Shown: positions 8,759 through 17,373, numbered from the stretch's first letter. The stretch: 64,000 nt of DNA from Deltaproteobacteria bacterium (GCA_023382265.1 JAMCPX010000001.1:1-64000); one strand, 5' to 3'. Program-made: numbers and translations. The notes: generated from the sequence alone by a model not told the origin.

Positions 8759-9205
8759 ATGAAGGTTGTATATCCAAGAGAACAATGGTGTGTCGCATGT
8801 AACCTGTGCGAGGTCGCGTGCATAACGGAACATTCAAAAACAAAGGACCCGTTAAAGGCGTACCTTACAGAAAAGCCAAGGCCGATATCCAGAACAAGGG
8901 TTGAATATAAGCCTCCGCTTGCCGTTTCTATCATGTGCAGGCATTGTGAAGAAGCAGAATGTGTTGAGGCATGCAAAAACGGTACACTTACAAGGAATGA
9001 AATAACAGGCAGAATAGAACTCAATCAGGATAAATGCCTTGGCTGCTGGATGTGCGTAATGGCGTGTCCGTACGGCGTAATCAGTCAGTTTACCAAGGAT
9101 GACAGGCCAGTTGCAAACAAATGCGACCTCTGTCCTAACAGAGAAATCCCTGCGTGCGTGGCAGTTTGTCCCAATCGCGCTCTGGTATTTGAGGATAGGG
9201 GTTAA
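8759..9205 (+). CDS. Polyferredoxin, four [4Fe-4S] clusters (glutamate synthase electron transfer)
   Basis: 148 residues with sixteen cysteines in four groups: 11/14/17/21, 60/63/68/72, 93/96/99/103 and 122/125/133/137. This pattern is that of DmsB/HycB-type iron-sulfur subunits. It starts nine bases after the FMN subunit and ends two bases before the flavoprotein, so it most likely wires the NAD(P)H-oxidising flavoprotein to the FMN subunit. No signal peptide or membrane segment is visible, consistent with a cytoplasmic complex. Confidence 0.9.
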   Translation: MKVVYPREQWCVACNLCEVACITEHSKTKDPLKAYLTEKPRPISRTRVEYKPPLAVSIMCRHCEEAECVEACKNGTLTRNEITGRIELNQDKCLGCWMCVMACPYGVISQFTKDDRPVANKCDLCPNREIPACVAVCPNRALVFEDRG

Positions 9206-9207
9206 AA

Positions 9208-10485
9208 ATGGAACATAGAAAATATGTTATAATAGGAAATTCATATGCAGGTGTGTTCGCGATAGAAGCTATACGCAGGCATGATAAAGAAGGCGATATT
9301 ACCGTTGTCTCAAGGGAGACTTATCATGCTTATGCACGTGCAGCCATCCATGAATATATGGACGGTATAATCGGTGACAGCCAGATGTATTACAGGGACA
9401 GGGATTTCTATGAAAGACACAGGGTAACAACTATACTCGGCAGGGCAGTAACAGGTATTGAACCCAGGGAGAACAAGGTTGTTCTTGATAACAGGCAGAA
9501 GGTCGGCTTTGACAGGCTTATGATAAGTACCGGAGGGATCCCTATAACCCCTCCTATCGAAGGTTCGGCAGGACCGGGTATGTTTACCTTTACAACATGG
9601 GATGATGCAAAAATATTAAGGGACTGGGTAAAAAAGCAAAAAGAACCGAGGGCGGTTGTCATAGGCGGAGGGCTTATCGGATTACAGTGTGCAGAAGGCT
9701 TGAAACATATGGGTGTTGACGTAACCATTGTTGAACTTGCCGACTATGTTCTGGTAAAGGCGCTGGATCAACTTGCGGCACACCGCGTGCAGAAATGGCT
9801 TGAGAAAAACGGATTGAAGATTATTACCGGCAGTACCGTTGAATCCGTCAACAGGGTAAAAGGTGTAGTAACCGGCGTAAAGCTCAAGAACGGAGAAAAG
9901 CTAAAATGCAACACGGTTGTCCTCAGCATCGGTGTGCGTCCCAACACAGGCTTTACCGAAGGCTCCGGTATTAAGCTCAGCAGGGGTATACTTGTTGATA
10001 ACGGAATGCAGACAAATATCGAAGGCATATTCGCTGCTGGGGACGTTGCAGAGGCTGAAGATTTCCTAAGAAAGAGGCAGGATGTTATTCCGATAATACC
10101 CGTTGCGACCATGCAGGGCAAGATTGCAGGCTCAAACATGACGGGTAAAAAAAGGGCATACCCAGGCGGGCTGCCGCAGAATGCATTTCAATTCTTCGGC
10201 AAAAATACCGTTTCAATAGGTAATGTTATCTACATAGATAAAAACGACGGATTTGAGGAGATTATCAGGGATGAAGGAGATGTTTATAAAAAGGCCGTTT
10301 TACAATATGGAAAACTGGTCGGCATTCTTTCAATGAACTATATAACGAGAATAGGTATATACAACAGCATTATAAGGGCAAGGATGGATATAAGCGGGAT
10401 TAAGGACAAAATTTTATCGGATAACTTCGGATTTCTCGATCTTCCAGAGGGATTCAGAGATGAAATGTTAACAAAACCAGGGTAA
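9208..10485 (+). CDS. NAD(P)H-dependent FAD oxidoreductase (glutamate synthase small-subunit-like role)
   Basis: 425 residues of the pyridine nucleotide-disulfide oxidoreductase fold (NADH oxidase/ferredoxin reductase type). The N-terminal FAD Rossmann segment (IIGNSYAG) is followed by an NAD(P) segment VIGGGLIGLQ near residue 150-160 and an ATG-type FAD motif GIFAAGDVAEAE. No redox-active CxxxxC pair is seen, so it is not a disulfide reductase. Position between the polyferredoxin and the amidotransferase subunit supports a role in feeding electrons to glutamate synthase. A stand-alone NADH oxidase is the alternative. Confidence 0.85.
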   Translation: MEHRKYVIIGNSYAGVFAIEAIRRHDKEGDITVVSRETYHAYARAAIHEYMDGIIGDSQMYYRDRDFYERHRVTTILGRAVTGIEPRENKVVLDNRQKVGFDRLMISTGGIPITPPIEGSAGPGMFTFTTWDDAKILRDWVKKQKEPRAVVIGGGLIGLQCAEGLKHMGVDVTIVELADYVLVKALDQLAAHRVQKWLEKNGLKIITGSTVESVNRVKGVVTGVKLKNGEKLKCNTVVLSIGVRPNTGFTEGSGIKLSRGILVDNGMQTNIEGIFAAGDVAEAEDFLRKRQDVIPIIPVATMQGKIAGSNMTGKKRAYPGGLPQNAFQFFGKNTVSIGNVIYIDKNDGFEEIIRDEGDVYKKAVLQYGKLVGILSMNYITRIGIYNSIIRARMDISGIKDKILSDNFGFLDLPEGFRDEMLTKPG

Positions 10486-10489
10486 TATT

Positions 10490-11584
10490 ATGGGAATAAA
10501 ACCTTCTACACCTTATGGAAAAGATTTTGGCGGTTGCGGCTTAGTAGGAATAATAGATAGAAGCGGCAAGTCTGTCTCAGGGAATATGATCGTATCCTCC
10601 CTCTGCTCTATGAAGGACAGGGGAAATGGACTCGGCAGCGGATACGCTGTTTACGGTGCTTATCCCGATTTAAAAGACAGTTTTGGTATGCATGTTATGT
10701 ACAATAACATCGGTGCACGCGGGCCCGTAGAGGAGTTGTTAAAGAAAAAGTTAAAGCTTGTGCATGCAGAGCCTGTACCTGTAAAGAAAATTAATTCAAT
10801 AAACAATCCGCCCGAGTTCTGGAGATACTTTGTAAATCCAGTTGAAGAAAAAGAGGAAGATGCCATTGATGACGATATCGTTAATATTGTTATGGAAATA
10901 AACGAGCGAATAGATAATGCGTATGTTATTTCAAGCGGGAAGAACCTTGCAGTATTTAAAGGTGTCGGACATCCGGATGCGATCGCAGAGTTTTTCAGGA
11001 TGCAGGATTATTCGGGTTATCTACTGCTAGGGCATACGAGGTTTCCTACGAACACGCCGGGATGGTGGGGAGGTGCGCATCCATTTACCATACTCGACTG
11101 GTCGATAGTGCATAACGGAGAGATCTCTTCGTACGGTACGAACAAGAGGTATGTGGAGATGTTCGGATATAAATGTACGCTGCTCACCGATACCGAGGTT
11201 GTGGCATATCTGCTCGATCTCCTGATCCGGAAAAAAGGCCTTTCGCTTGCAGCCGCTGCTACGGTGCTGGCGCCTCCGTTCTGGAAAGACATTCAGGAAA
11301 TGAATCCCTTAAAGAAGGACTATTACACAGCTTTGAGGGTATCTTACGCAAATGCATCTTTAAATGGTCCGTTTGCAATCCTCATGGGTTTTGATAACGG
11401 TATTCTTGGACTAAATGACAGGATAAAACTCAGGCCCCTTATTGTTGGACGCAAAGACGACATTGTTGCAATTGCAAGCGAGGAATCAGCAATAAGAGAG
11501 ATAATCAATGACCCCGAGGATGTATGGGCTCCTAAGGCAGGGGAACCTATTATAGTAACGCTCAAGGAGGACGCAAAACATTAG
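10490..11584 (+). CDS. Glutamate synthase glutaminase subunit (class II amidotransferase, GltB1)
   Basis: 364 residues of the N-terminal nucleophile (Ntn) glutaminase fold. The nucleophile is expected to be Cys16 in GGCGLVGI, preceded by a 15-residue leader that would have to be removed. Further signatures are LLGHTRFPTN and WSIVHNGEISS, typical of GATase II. It releases ammonia from glutamine for the FMN subunit. It starts four bases after the flavoprotein gene and ends two bases before the GXGXG subunit. Confidence 0.9.
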   Translation: MGIKPSTPYGKDFGGCGLVGIIDRSGKSVSGNMIVSSLCSMKDRGNGLGSGYAVYGAYPDLKDSFGMHVMYNNIGARGPVEELLKKKLKLVHAEPVPVKKINSINNPPEFWRYFVNPVEEKEEDAIDDDIVNIVMEINERIDNAYVISSGKNLAVFKGVGHPDAIAEFFRMQDYSGYLLLGHTRFPTNTPGWWGGAHPFTILDWSIVHNGEISSYGTNKRYVEMFGYKCTLLTDTEVVAYLLDLLIRKKGLSLAAAATVLAPPFWKDIQEMNPLKKDYYTALRVSYANASLNGPFAILMGFDNGILGLNDRIKLRPLIVGRKDDIVAIASEESAIREIINDPEDVWAPKAGEPIIVTLKEDAKH

Positions 11585-11585
11585 T

Positions 11586-12335
11586 ATGCCGGACAGAATA
11601 AAAATTGATGCACATGGCATGCATTACAAAATCCTGAATCAAAAGATCCATGATGCACTCGGTAACGGTGAAACAGATATTGAACTTTCTAATATTAACG
11701 GACAGCGGTATATTGCCGATGGAATTAAAAAAGATATCAGGATCACCATAAATGGCGTCCCGGGAAATGACCTTGGAATTTTTATGAACGGCCCCGTTAT
11801 TACGGTAAACAGCAATGCTCAGGACGCCGTGGGCAACACCATGAACGGCGGAAAGATCGTCGTAAAAGGTATGGCAGGTGACGTGTGCGGTTATGGCATG
11901 AGGGGCGGGAAGCTTTTTATATTAAAAGATGCCGGTTATAGGGTAGGCATTCACATGAAGGGGTACAAAACACTGAATCCAATAATAGTCATAGGCGGGA
12001 ATGTGGGTGATTTTCTTGCAGAATATATGGCAGGCGGCGTAATTGTATTACTCAGGATGTTTGGCAGACAGAGAGAAAACAACACTATAGGGGATTATCT
12101 TGGTGCAGGCATGCACGGCGGAACTGTATATGTAAGGGGCGGGGCAGACAGGAAAAAACTCGGCAAAGGCGTGGCCGCGGCAGAGCTTACGGAAGCAGAT
12201 AAAACCCTGCTTGAAGGAATAATAAAAGAATACGCTGCGGATCTTGAACTTGATGCAGATAAAATATTAAACGAAAGGTTTGAGAAGCTTGTTCCCCTCA
12301 GTACAAGACCCTACGCAAAACTGTACACGTATTAG
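11586..12335 (+). CDS. Glutamate synthase GXGXG subunit (GltB3)
   Basis: 249 residues of right-handed beta-helix built on repeated glycine motifs such as GNTMNGGKIVVKG, GYGMRGGKLFI and GAGMHGGTVYVRGG. This is the C-terminal domain of bacterial GltB as a free protein. It serves as structural scaffold between the glutaminase and synthase sites. It completes the five-gene operon. No clear hairpin terminator was seen in the ~50 bases that follow. Confidence 0.92.
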   Translation: MPDRIKIDAHGMHYKILNQKIHDALGNGETDIELSNINGQRYIADGIKKDIRITINGVPGNDLGIFMNGPVITVNSNAQDAVGNTMNGGKIVVKGMAGDVCGYGMRGGKLFILKDAGYRVGIHMKGYKTLNPIIVIGGNVGDFLAEYMAGGVIVLLRMFGRQRENNTIGDYLGAGMHGGTVYVRGGADRKKLGKGVAAAELTEADKTLLEGIIKEYAADLELDADKILNERFEKLVPLSTRPYAKLYTY

Positions 12336-12384
12336 AGGAAACAAAGGATTCGTCTTTGACACGGTGATCCATAAAATAAATCCA

Positions 12385-12458
12385 TGTGCCTGGCGCGACT
12401 TGAACGCGCGACCCACAGCTTAGAAGGCTGTTGCTCTATCCAACTGAGCTACAGGCAC
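12385..12458 (-). tRNA. tRNA-Arg (anticodon TCT)
   Basis: On the minus strand the acceptor stem GTGCCTG pairs with CAGGCAC, and the anticodon arm ACAGC-CTTCTAA-GCTGT gives TCT. The T-arm GCGCG-TTCAAGT-CGCGC is perfect. The 3' CCA is not encoded. Confidence 0.96.
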
Positions 12459-12499
12459 ATTATTAATTTTTTTAAACATAAAGAATACTTTAAATCAAA

Positions 12500-12574
12500 T
12501 CGGGGCGGGTCGATTCGAACGGCCGACCTCTTGCTCCCAAAGCAAGCGCTCTAACCAGGCTGAGCTACGCCCCG
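12500..12574 (-). tRNA. tRNA-Pro (anticodon TGG)
   Basis: The acceptor stem CGGGGCG/CGCCCCG is perfect and the anticodon arm CTTGC-TTTGGGA-GCAAG gives TGG. The T-stem GGCCG/CGACC carries one internal C-A mismatch, which is unusual. CCA is not encoded. It is 41 bases from tRNA-Arg on the same strand. Confidence 0.93.
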
Positions 12575-12734
12575 TTATAAAATTCCATAACGAACGATTA
12601 TTTTAATGAAAAAAGATACATATTGCAAGATAAAAATGAGTATATGCTTGCAGTGAACAAATGGACCGCTGTTTGCAGTTAATGAACCGTTACTATTTTA
12701 AATGAACTTAGGCTATGAAAGCTTTTCTAATTTA

Positions 12735-12763
12735 TTGACTTTAAACTACAGATATTATTTAAA
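12735..12763 (+). promoter_or_regulatory. Promoter-like sequence for tRNA-Leu
   Basis: TTGACT (12735-12740), a 17-base spacer and TTTAAA (12758-12763) end ten bases before the tRNA-Leu 5' end, the spacing expected for a tRNA promoter. The 160 bases upstream of it, back to tRNA-Pro, hold no other recognisable feature. Confidence 0.5.
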
Positions 12764-12772
12764 TATGCCAAT

Positions 12773-12858
12773 GCCTGGGTGGCGGAACTGGTAGACGCAA
12801 GGGACTTAAAATCCCTCGGGGCATAAACTCCGTGCCGGTTCGATCCCGGCCCTAGGCA
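12773..12858 (+). tRNA. tRNA-Leu (anticodon TAA)
   Basis: A class II tRNA with a long variable arm. The anticodon arm AGGGA-CTTAAAA-TCCCT gives TAA. The acceptor stem GCCTGGG pairs with CCTAGGC including one G-U, and the D-arm begins TGGCGGAAC as usual for leucine tRNAs. Confidence 0.96.
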
Positions 12859-12899
12859 GATTTCATATTCTCTGATAATACCTGCGAAAGGAGGTTAAT

Positions 12900-13487
12900 A
12901 TGAAAAACAAGATCGCATGGCTTGGGCATTCAAGTTTTAGAATTACAAATGGAAAGGTTATTTATATAGATCCATGGCAGTTAAAAAACCCGGAGCCAAA
13001 AGCGGACATCATCCTTGTAACGCATGATCATTTTGATCACCTCTCTATCCCTGACATAGATAAAATAAAAAAGAGCAATACCATCATTGTAACGACTCAT
13101 TCAACAAAACCTAAATTGAGTGGAGATGTTAGAGCCGTGTCACCCGGCGATAAAATAAAGATAGCTGGTATAGAAATCGAAGCAACTTATGCTTATAACC
13201 CGTCAAAACCATTTCATCCGAAGGAAGCAATGAATGTAGGATTTATAATTACCATGAACGGAGAGAGTATATATCATACTGGTGACACGGAGTTTATAAA
13301 TGAGATGAAATCGATAAAAGCGGATGTTCTATTGGTACCTGTTGGCGGCAAATATACATCTGATGCAAAAGATGCCTCAAAAATAGCAAATACCATAAAT
13401 CCATCGGTTGCTGTTCCGATGCACTGGGGCACGCTTGATGATGTTGCAGGCAAAGAAGCGGCAGATGAGTTTAAGAAATTGGCATAA
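12900..13487 (+). CDS. UPF0173-type metal-dependent hydrolase (metallo-beta-lactamase fold)
   Basis: 195 residues. The metal-binding motif THDHFDH (His42, His44, Asp46, His47) and the family start WLGHSSFRI identify the UPF0173/YtkL group of small metallo-beta-lactamase-fold hydrolases. Further ligands are expected at His276-type positions now seen as HTGDT and MHWGT. Substrate is unknown for most members. The ribosome site AAAGGAGG sits eight bases before the ATG. It may be cotranscribed with tRNA-Leu. Confidence 0.85.
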   Translation: MKNKIAWLGHSSFRITNGKVIYIDPWQLKNPEPKADIILVTHDHFDHLSIPDIDKIKKSNTIIVTTHSTKPKLSGDVRAVSPGDKIKIAGIEIEATYAYNPSKPFHPKEAMNVGFIITMNGESIYHTGDTEFINEMKSIKADVLLVPVGGKYTSDAKDASKIANTINPSVAVPMHWGTLDDVAGKEAADEFKKLA

Positions 13488-13697
13488 ACAAACGTAGAGA
13501 TCTTAAAACAAGAGATATAAAGTGATAGCCGTCTTATAATCCGTAATGGTATATTTGTATACCGACCCTGAAATGCATGTATACTATAATACCGTTAATT
13601 TAATGAAGATTTGTTTTGCGAGTCTTGAAAAAATGATTCCATCTATGGATGAATAGCAGTATTCCTTTATGCCATCTTTAGAAGCTGATAAAAATGG

Positions 13698-13728
13698 TTG
13701 ACATTTATGTCAATATTTTTAATATAAA
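13698..13728 (+). promoter_or_regulatory. Promoter with perfect palindrome TTGACA-TTTA-TGTCAA
   Basis: TTGACATTTATGTCAA (13698-13713) is a perfect 6-bp-arm palindrome whose left arm is itself a consensus -35 box. A TATAAA follows at 13723-13728 (19-base spacer; ATATAA gives 18). The rest of the 262-base gap 13488-13749 shows nothing else. The site lies ~20 bases upstream of the AGGAGG ribosome site of the acyl-CoA synthetase, so a dimeric regulator could occlude RNA polymerase there. Confidence 0.5.
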
Positions 13729-13749
13729 CTTATAGAAAGGAGGGGCAAT

Positions 13750-15309
13750 ATGGAATTAGATTATAAAGATTTGAGGGAGCTTGTTGAAAAACGGGCCGAA
13801 GAAAGCAAGGACAAACCTTACATATATTTTTATGATGAGGTTATTAGTTTTACACAGTTTAACGAACGGGTAAATCGCTTTGCAAATGGATTGAAATCAA
13901 TAGGCGTAAAAAAGGGCGATACTGTACACATCTACATTAACAACTCACCCGAATTCCTTTATGCGGCACTTGCCGCAAACAAACTTGGGGCATTAGCAGG
14001 CCCTATAAATTGCTGGTGGAGTCCTGAAGAAGTTAAGTTCCTTCTAAACGATTCAGAGGGTAAGTATCTTATAGTAGAATCATCTTACTATTCCAATGTG
14101 GAACAAATAAAACCGGAACTTAATTATCTACAAAAGATCGTTTATCTTGGAGAAGATCATCCGGAAGGGGTTTTTCCCTATAAAGAGCTGATGAAAAATT
14201 CTGAATTCCTTGAACCGGTTAATATATCTCCTGATGATGATGCATATCTTTTTTATACATCGGGAACCACGGGTAAACCTAAGGGGGCTTTGCTTACACA
14301 TTCAAATTCGCTGTACGCGGTTATGGGGGTTAGATCGGTGCTTCACTCTGATGAAGAAAAGGGTGATGAGGTCGCACTTATATTTCTACCTTTATTTCAT
14401 GTTAATGCAATGATGTCCATGATCAGTGCCCTGTATTCCGGTGTCACGGTAGCATTAAGATTGACATTCTCTGCTTCAGAGTTCGGTGAGGTTGTAGAAA
14501 AATATAAAGTAACATTTTTTAGTGGAGTTCCTGCGGTATATAATATACTTATCTTTATTGCAGATGATGTGAAAAAACATGACCTGAGCAGTCTCAAGTT
14601 TGGGGTATGCGGAGCAGCCCCTCTGTCTGAAGAAACATTCAAGAAGTTTGAATCAACATACAACATAAAGATCATAGAGGGCTATGGGCTTACAGAAGGC
14701 ACTGTTGTAAGCACATTAAACCCCTTAAACGGTGAACGTAAAATTGGTTCCATAGGTAATGCCTTGCCCGGACAGGATGTAAAAGTTGTAGATGATGATG
14801 GGGCGGAACTGCAGAACAATCAGATCGGTGAGATAGTTATAAAAGGTGGTGCGGTGATGAAGAGATATCATAAGAGGCCTGAAGAAACTGCACAAACAGT
14901 TATTGATGGATGGCTGCATACGGGCGATATCGGGTATAAAGATGACGAAGGTTACTTTTATATAGTTGACAGAAAAAAGGACATGATCATACGCGGCGGT
15001 GAGAATATCTATCCAAAAGAAATAGAAAATATTCTATTCGAGCATCCAAAGGTTATGGAAGCCGCTGTTATAGGTATTGAGGATAGTGTTATGGGTGAAG
15101 AAGGTAAGGCATTTATAGTACTCAAGCCGGGAGAAAACGCAACTGAAGAAGAGATTAAAAGCTATCTTAAATCAAGATTGGCTGAATTTAAAATACCAAA
15201 ATATATTGAATTTATTGACGATCTACCTAAAAATATTATTGGTAAGGTATTAAAAAAAGAACTAAGGGCAAAGGAAAAAGAGAAAAATATAAAAGCAAAG
15301 AAGGCTTAA
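13750..15309 (+). CDS. Acyl-CoA synthetase (AMP-forming, ANL superfamily)
   Basis: 519 residues, standard length. The phosphate-binding loop YTSGTTGKPKG is at 169-179, followed by EGYGLTEG, the TGD motif in HTGDIGYKD, and the hinge region IVDRKKDMIIRGG. The catalytic lysine lies in the C-terminal PKNIIGK. It activates a carboxylic acid, probably medium or long chain, to the acyl-CoA in the cytoplasm. The C-terminal lysine sits in a PX4GK context, the known recognition motif of Pat-type protein acyltransferases. The stop codon overlaps the start of the adjoining Sir2 gene by one base, which fits control by reversible lysine acylation. Confidence 0.9.
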   Translation: MELDYKDLRELVEKRAEESKDKPYIYFYDEVISFTQFNERVNRFANGLKSIGVKKGDTVHIYINNSPEFLYAALAANKLGALAGPINCWWSPEEVKFLLNDSEGKYLIVESSYYSNVEQIKPELNYLQKIVYLGEDHPEGVFPYKELMKNSEFLEPVNISPDDDAYLFYTSGTTGKPKGALLTHSNSLYAVMGVRSVLHSDEEKGDEVALIFLPLFHVNAMMSMISALYSGVTVALRLTFSASEFGEVVEKYKVTFFSGVPAVYNILIFIADDVKKHDLSSLKFGVCGAAPLSEETFKKFESTYNIKIIEGYGLTEGTVVSTLNPLNGERKIGSIGNALPGQDVKVVDDDGAELQNNQIGEIVIKGGAVMKRYHKRPEETAQTVIDGWLHTGDIGYKDDEGYFYIVDRKKDMIIRGGENIYPKEIENILFEHPKVMEAAVIGIEDSVMGEEGKAFIVLKPGENATEEEIKSYLKSRLAEFKIPKYIEFIDDLPKNIIGKVLKKELRAKEKEKNIKAKKA

Positions 15310-16124
15310 TGAAAGATATCTTACAAAAAGCTGCAAAAGCGATAGTCAATAAAAGACACATCGTGGCGTTCACGGGAGCCGGCGTTTCACAGGAAAGTGG
15401 AATCGCAACATTCAGAGATCCCGGTGGGTTGTGGGATCAGTTTGATCCCATAGAGTTTGGCACATTAGAAGGCATCGTTAATCTGATAAAGCATGATCCG
15501 CAGAAGCTTATTGATTTCCTTAAAAATTCCATTTCCTCGCTTACAAATGCTAAACCCAATAATGCTCATATAGCGATTGCAGAGTTTGAGAAGATGGGTT
15601 TACTTGACGGTGTTGTTACCCAGAATATCGATAACCTTCATCAAGAAGCCGGAAACAAGGATGTATTAGAGGTGCATGGAAACATATATAGATTCAGATG
15701 TGCAAAATGCGGTGAAACGGTAAAGCTTACAAAGGATAATTTCATAGGTTTGATGAAAAAAGCGATCATCGAACTCAACACCGGCTCTTTACAGGATGTT
15801 ATAGACATAATGCCGACGTGCAATAGGTGCGGAGGTAAAATGAGGCTTGACGTTGTTTTATTTGGGGAAGCAGTGCAGATGATACCAGAATCATATAAGG
15901 CAATTGAACAGGCATCCGTTGTTCTGATAGTAGGGACGTCTGGTACAGTATACCCTGCATCAGAAATACCAAGATACGGCAAAAGTTCGGGTGCCGTGCT
16001 TGTTGACGTAAATCCCAAAGAAACATTTTATGCGGATATTGACAATTATTTTCTGAAGGGTCATGCAGGGACAGTTCTGCCGCAATTATTGGAAGAGGTT
16101 AAGACATTGATTCAATACGCATGA
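15309..16124 (+). CDS. Sir2-family NAD-dependent protein deacylase (sirtuin)
   Basis: 271 residues. NAD-binding GAGVSQESGIATFRD at 23-37, TQNIDNLH near 104-111, catalytic His123 in EVHGN, and a zinc site Cys131/134/171/174 are all present. The protein removes acyl groups from lysine side chains with NAD. Its ATG shares one base with the stop of the acyl-CoA synthetase, so translation is coupled. The natural inference is that it reactivates that synthetase by deacylating the catalytic lysine. Confidence 0.92.
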   Translation: MKDILQKAAKAIVNKRHIVAFTGAGVSQESGIATFRDPGGLWDQFDPIEFGTLEGIVNLIKHDPQKLIDFLKNSISSLTNAKPNNAHIAIAEFEKMGLLDGVVTQNIDNLHQEAGNKDVLEVHGNIYRFRCAKCGETVKLTKDNFIGLMKKAIIELNTGSLQDVIDIMPTCNRCGGKMRLDVVLFGEAVQMIPESYKAIEQASVVLIVGTSGTVYPASEIPRYGKSSGAVLVDVNPKETFYADIDNYFLKGHAGTVLPQLLEEVKTLIQYA

Positions 16125-16136
16125 ATGGAGGCTCAT

Positions 16137-16235
16137 ATGGAGCTAAGTTATAATCCAAATAATTCGGTATACCATGTAAGCCTTGATCATTGCTTCAAAA
16201 TATCACTCAATGGAAATGCGCGTATGATTCTATAG
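16137..16235 (+). CDS. Possible small protein of 32 residues
   Basis: A short frame with a GGAGG ribosome site seven bases upstream, starting MELSYNPNNSVYHV and ending at a TAG 13 bases before the next gene. No family was recognised. It fills the gap between the Sir2 and radical SAM genes on the same strand. It could be a genuine microprotein or a chance frame. Confidence 0.3.
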   Translation: MELSYNPNNSVYHVSLDHCFKISLNGNARMIL

Positions 16236-16248
16236 ACGATATCTATTT

Positions 16249-17373
16249 ATGGATACTATAGAAAAACTTAAGCTCCTCTCGACAGACGCACAACACGATC
16301 TTGCGTGTGCATGCGCAACCGGCAAAGAAGATCGCAGAAAACGCGGGCTTGAGGGCAAGTGGCTTTACCCTGTAACGCTTCCGGACGGCGGGTATTCTAT
16401 TCTTTTAAAAACCCTGCTGTCCAATGCCTGTTCTAACGACTGCAAATACTGTCCACTGCGATCAGAGGCAAATATCAACCGTTGTACGCTTCTGCCTGAG
16501 GAAACAGCGAACATCTTCATGGAGTATAAAAGACAAAAAAAGGTATTCGGTTTATTTTTGAGTTCGGGTGTAATAAATAATCCGGATTATACAATGGATA
16601 GAATCAATGCTGTTGCCCGTATTTTAAGATATAAACACAACTATAAAGGGTATATACATCTTAAGATTATTCCCGGCGCTTCTGATGCTGCTATTGAAGA
16701 CTCTATCTCTCTTGCAAGCGCCGTATCACTAAATATAGAGGCCCCCGGTAATACGCACTTCAAAATTCTTTCTAACAGAAAAAATTTTATGAATGATATT
16801 ATTCGTCCCATAAAGCTTATGAGTAAGCTTACATCAAGAGGAGAAAGGCTTTCGAAAGTAAAATGCACCACACAGTTCGTTGTTGGAGCTTCTGACGAGA
16901 CTGATTCGGAGATCATAGATTATGTGTTCGGTTTATATAATCGCTTGAACTTTCACAGGGTGTATTTTTCTGCTTATCAGAAAGGTCTTGGAGCCGGGGA
17001 TATACCGGGCGAAAGGAAGTTCTTGCTAAATCCTGATGAGCACTTCATGCGGGAGCACCGCCTCTATCAAACTGATTTTCTGATCCGCAGATATGGATTT
17101 GGCATTGAAGATATTATTCTGGACAACTATGGCAATTTAAGCCTGGATAAAGACCCGAAAGAAAAATGGGCGGAAAGGCATCAAGAATTTTATCCAGTCA
17201 GAATTAACAGCGCCGATAAAGAAGCATTGTTGCGAGTTCCGGGTTTGGGACCAAAAACGGTACAGATGATTCTTAAAGCACGCGTGTCAGGGAAGATAAA
17301 CAGCCTTGAGAGCCTTGGAATAACAGGTAAAAGGCTTTTAAAGGTAAAAAGATATGCGACTTTTGAGCATTGA
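16249..17373 (+). CDS. Radical SAM protein of the putative DNA modification/repair type, with helix-hairpin-helix
   Basis: 374 residues. The radical SAM cluster cysteines are Cys61, Cys65 and Cys68 (CX3CX2C), with an extra Cys20/Cys22 pair near the N-terminus. A helix-hairpin-helix, LLRVPGLGPKTVQMILKAR, lies near residues 327-345, as in DNA repair enzymes. This architecture matches the radical SAM family that normally neighbours a uracil-DNA-glycosylase-like 'UDG link' protein. No such partner is present here. Activity is not established for the family. No strong ribosome site precedes the ATG. Confidence 0.82.
   Translation: MDTIEKLKLLSTDAQHDLACACATGKEDRRKRGLEGKWLYPVTLPDGGYSILLKTLLSNACSNDCKYCPLRSEANINRCTLLPEETANIFMEYKRQKKVFGLFLSSGVINNPDYTMDRINAVARILRYKHNYKGYIHLKIIPGASDAAIEDSISLASAVSLNIEAPGNTHFKILSNRKNFMNDIIRPIKLMSKLTSRGERLSKVKCTTQFVVGASDETDSEIIDYVFGLYNRLNFHRVYFSAYQKGLGAGDIPGERKFLLNPDEHFMREHRLYQTDFLIRRYGFGIEDIILDNYGNLSLDKDPKEKWAERHQEFYPVRINSADKEALLRVPGLGPKTVQMILKARVSGKINSLESLGITGKRLLKVKRYATFEH

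Noticed and set aside
8149-9024. A 291-codon minus-strand open frame opposite the glutamate synthase and ferredoxin genes
   Set aside because: It lies entirely opposite well-identified genes, is unusually Ser/Ala/Ile-rich and has no motif; it is a shadow frame.
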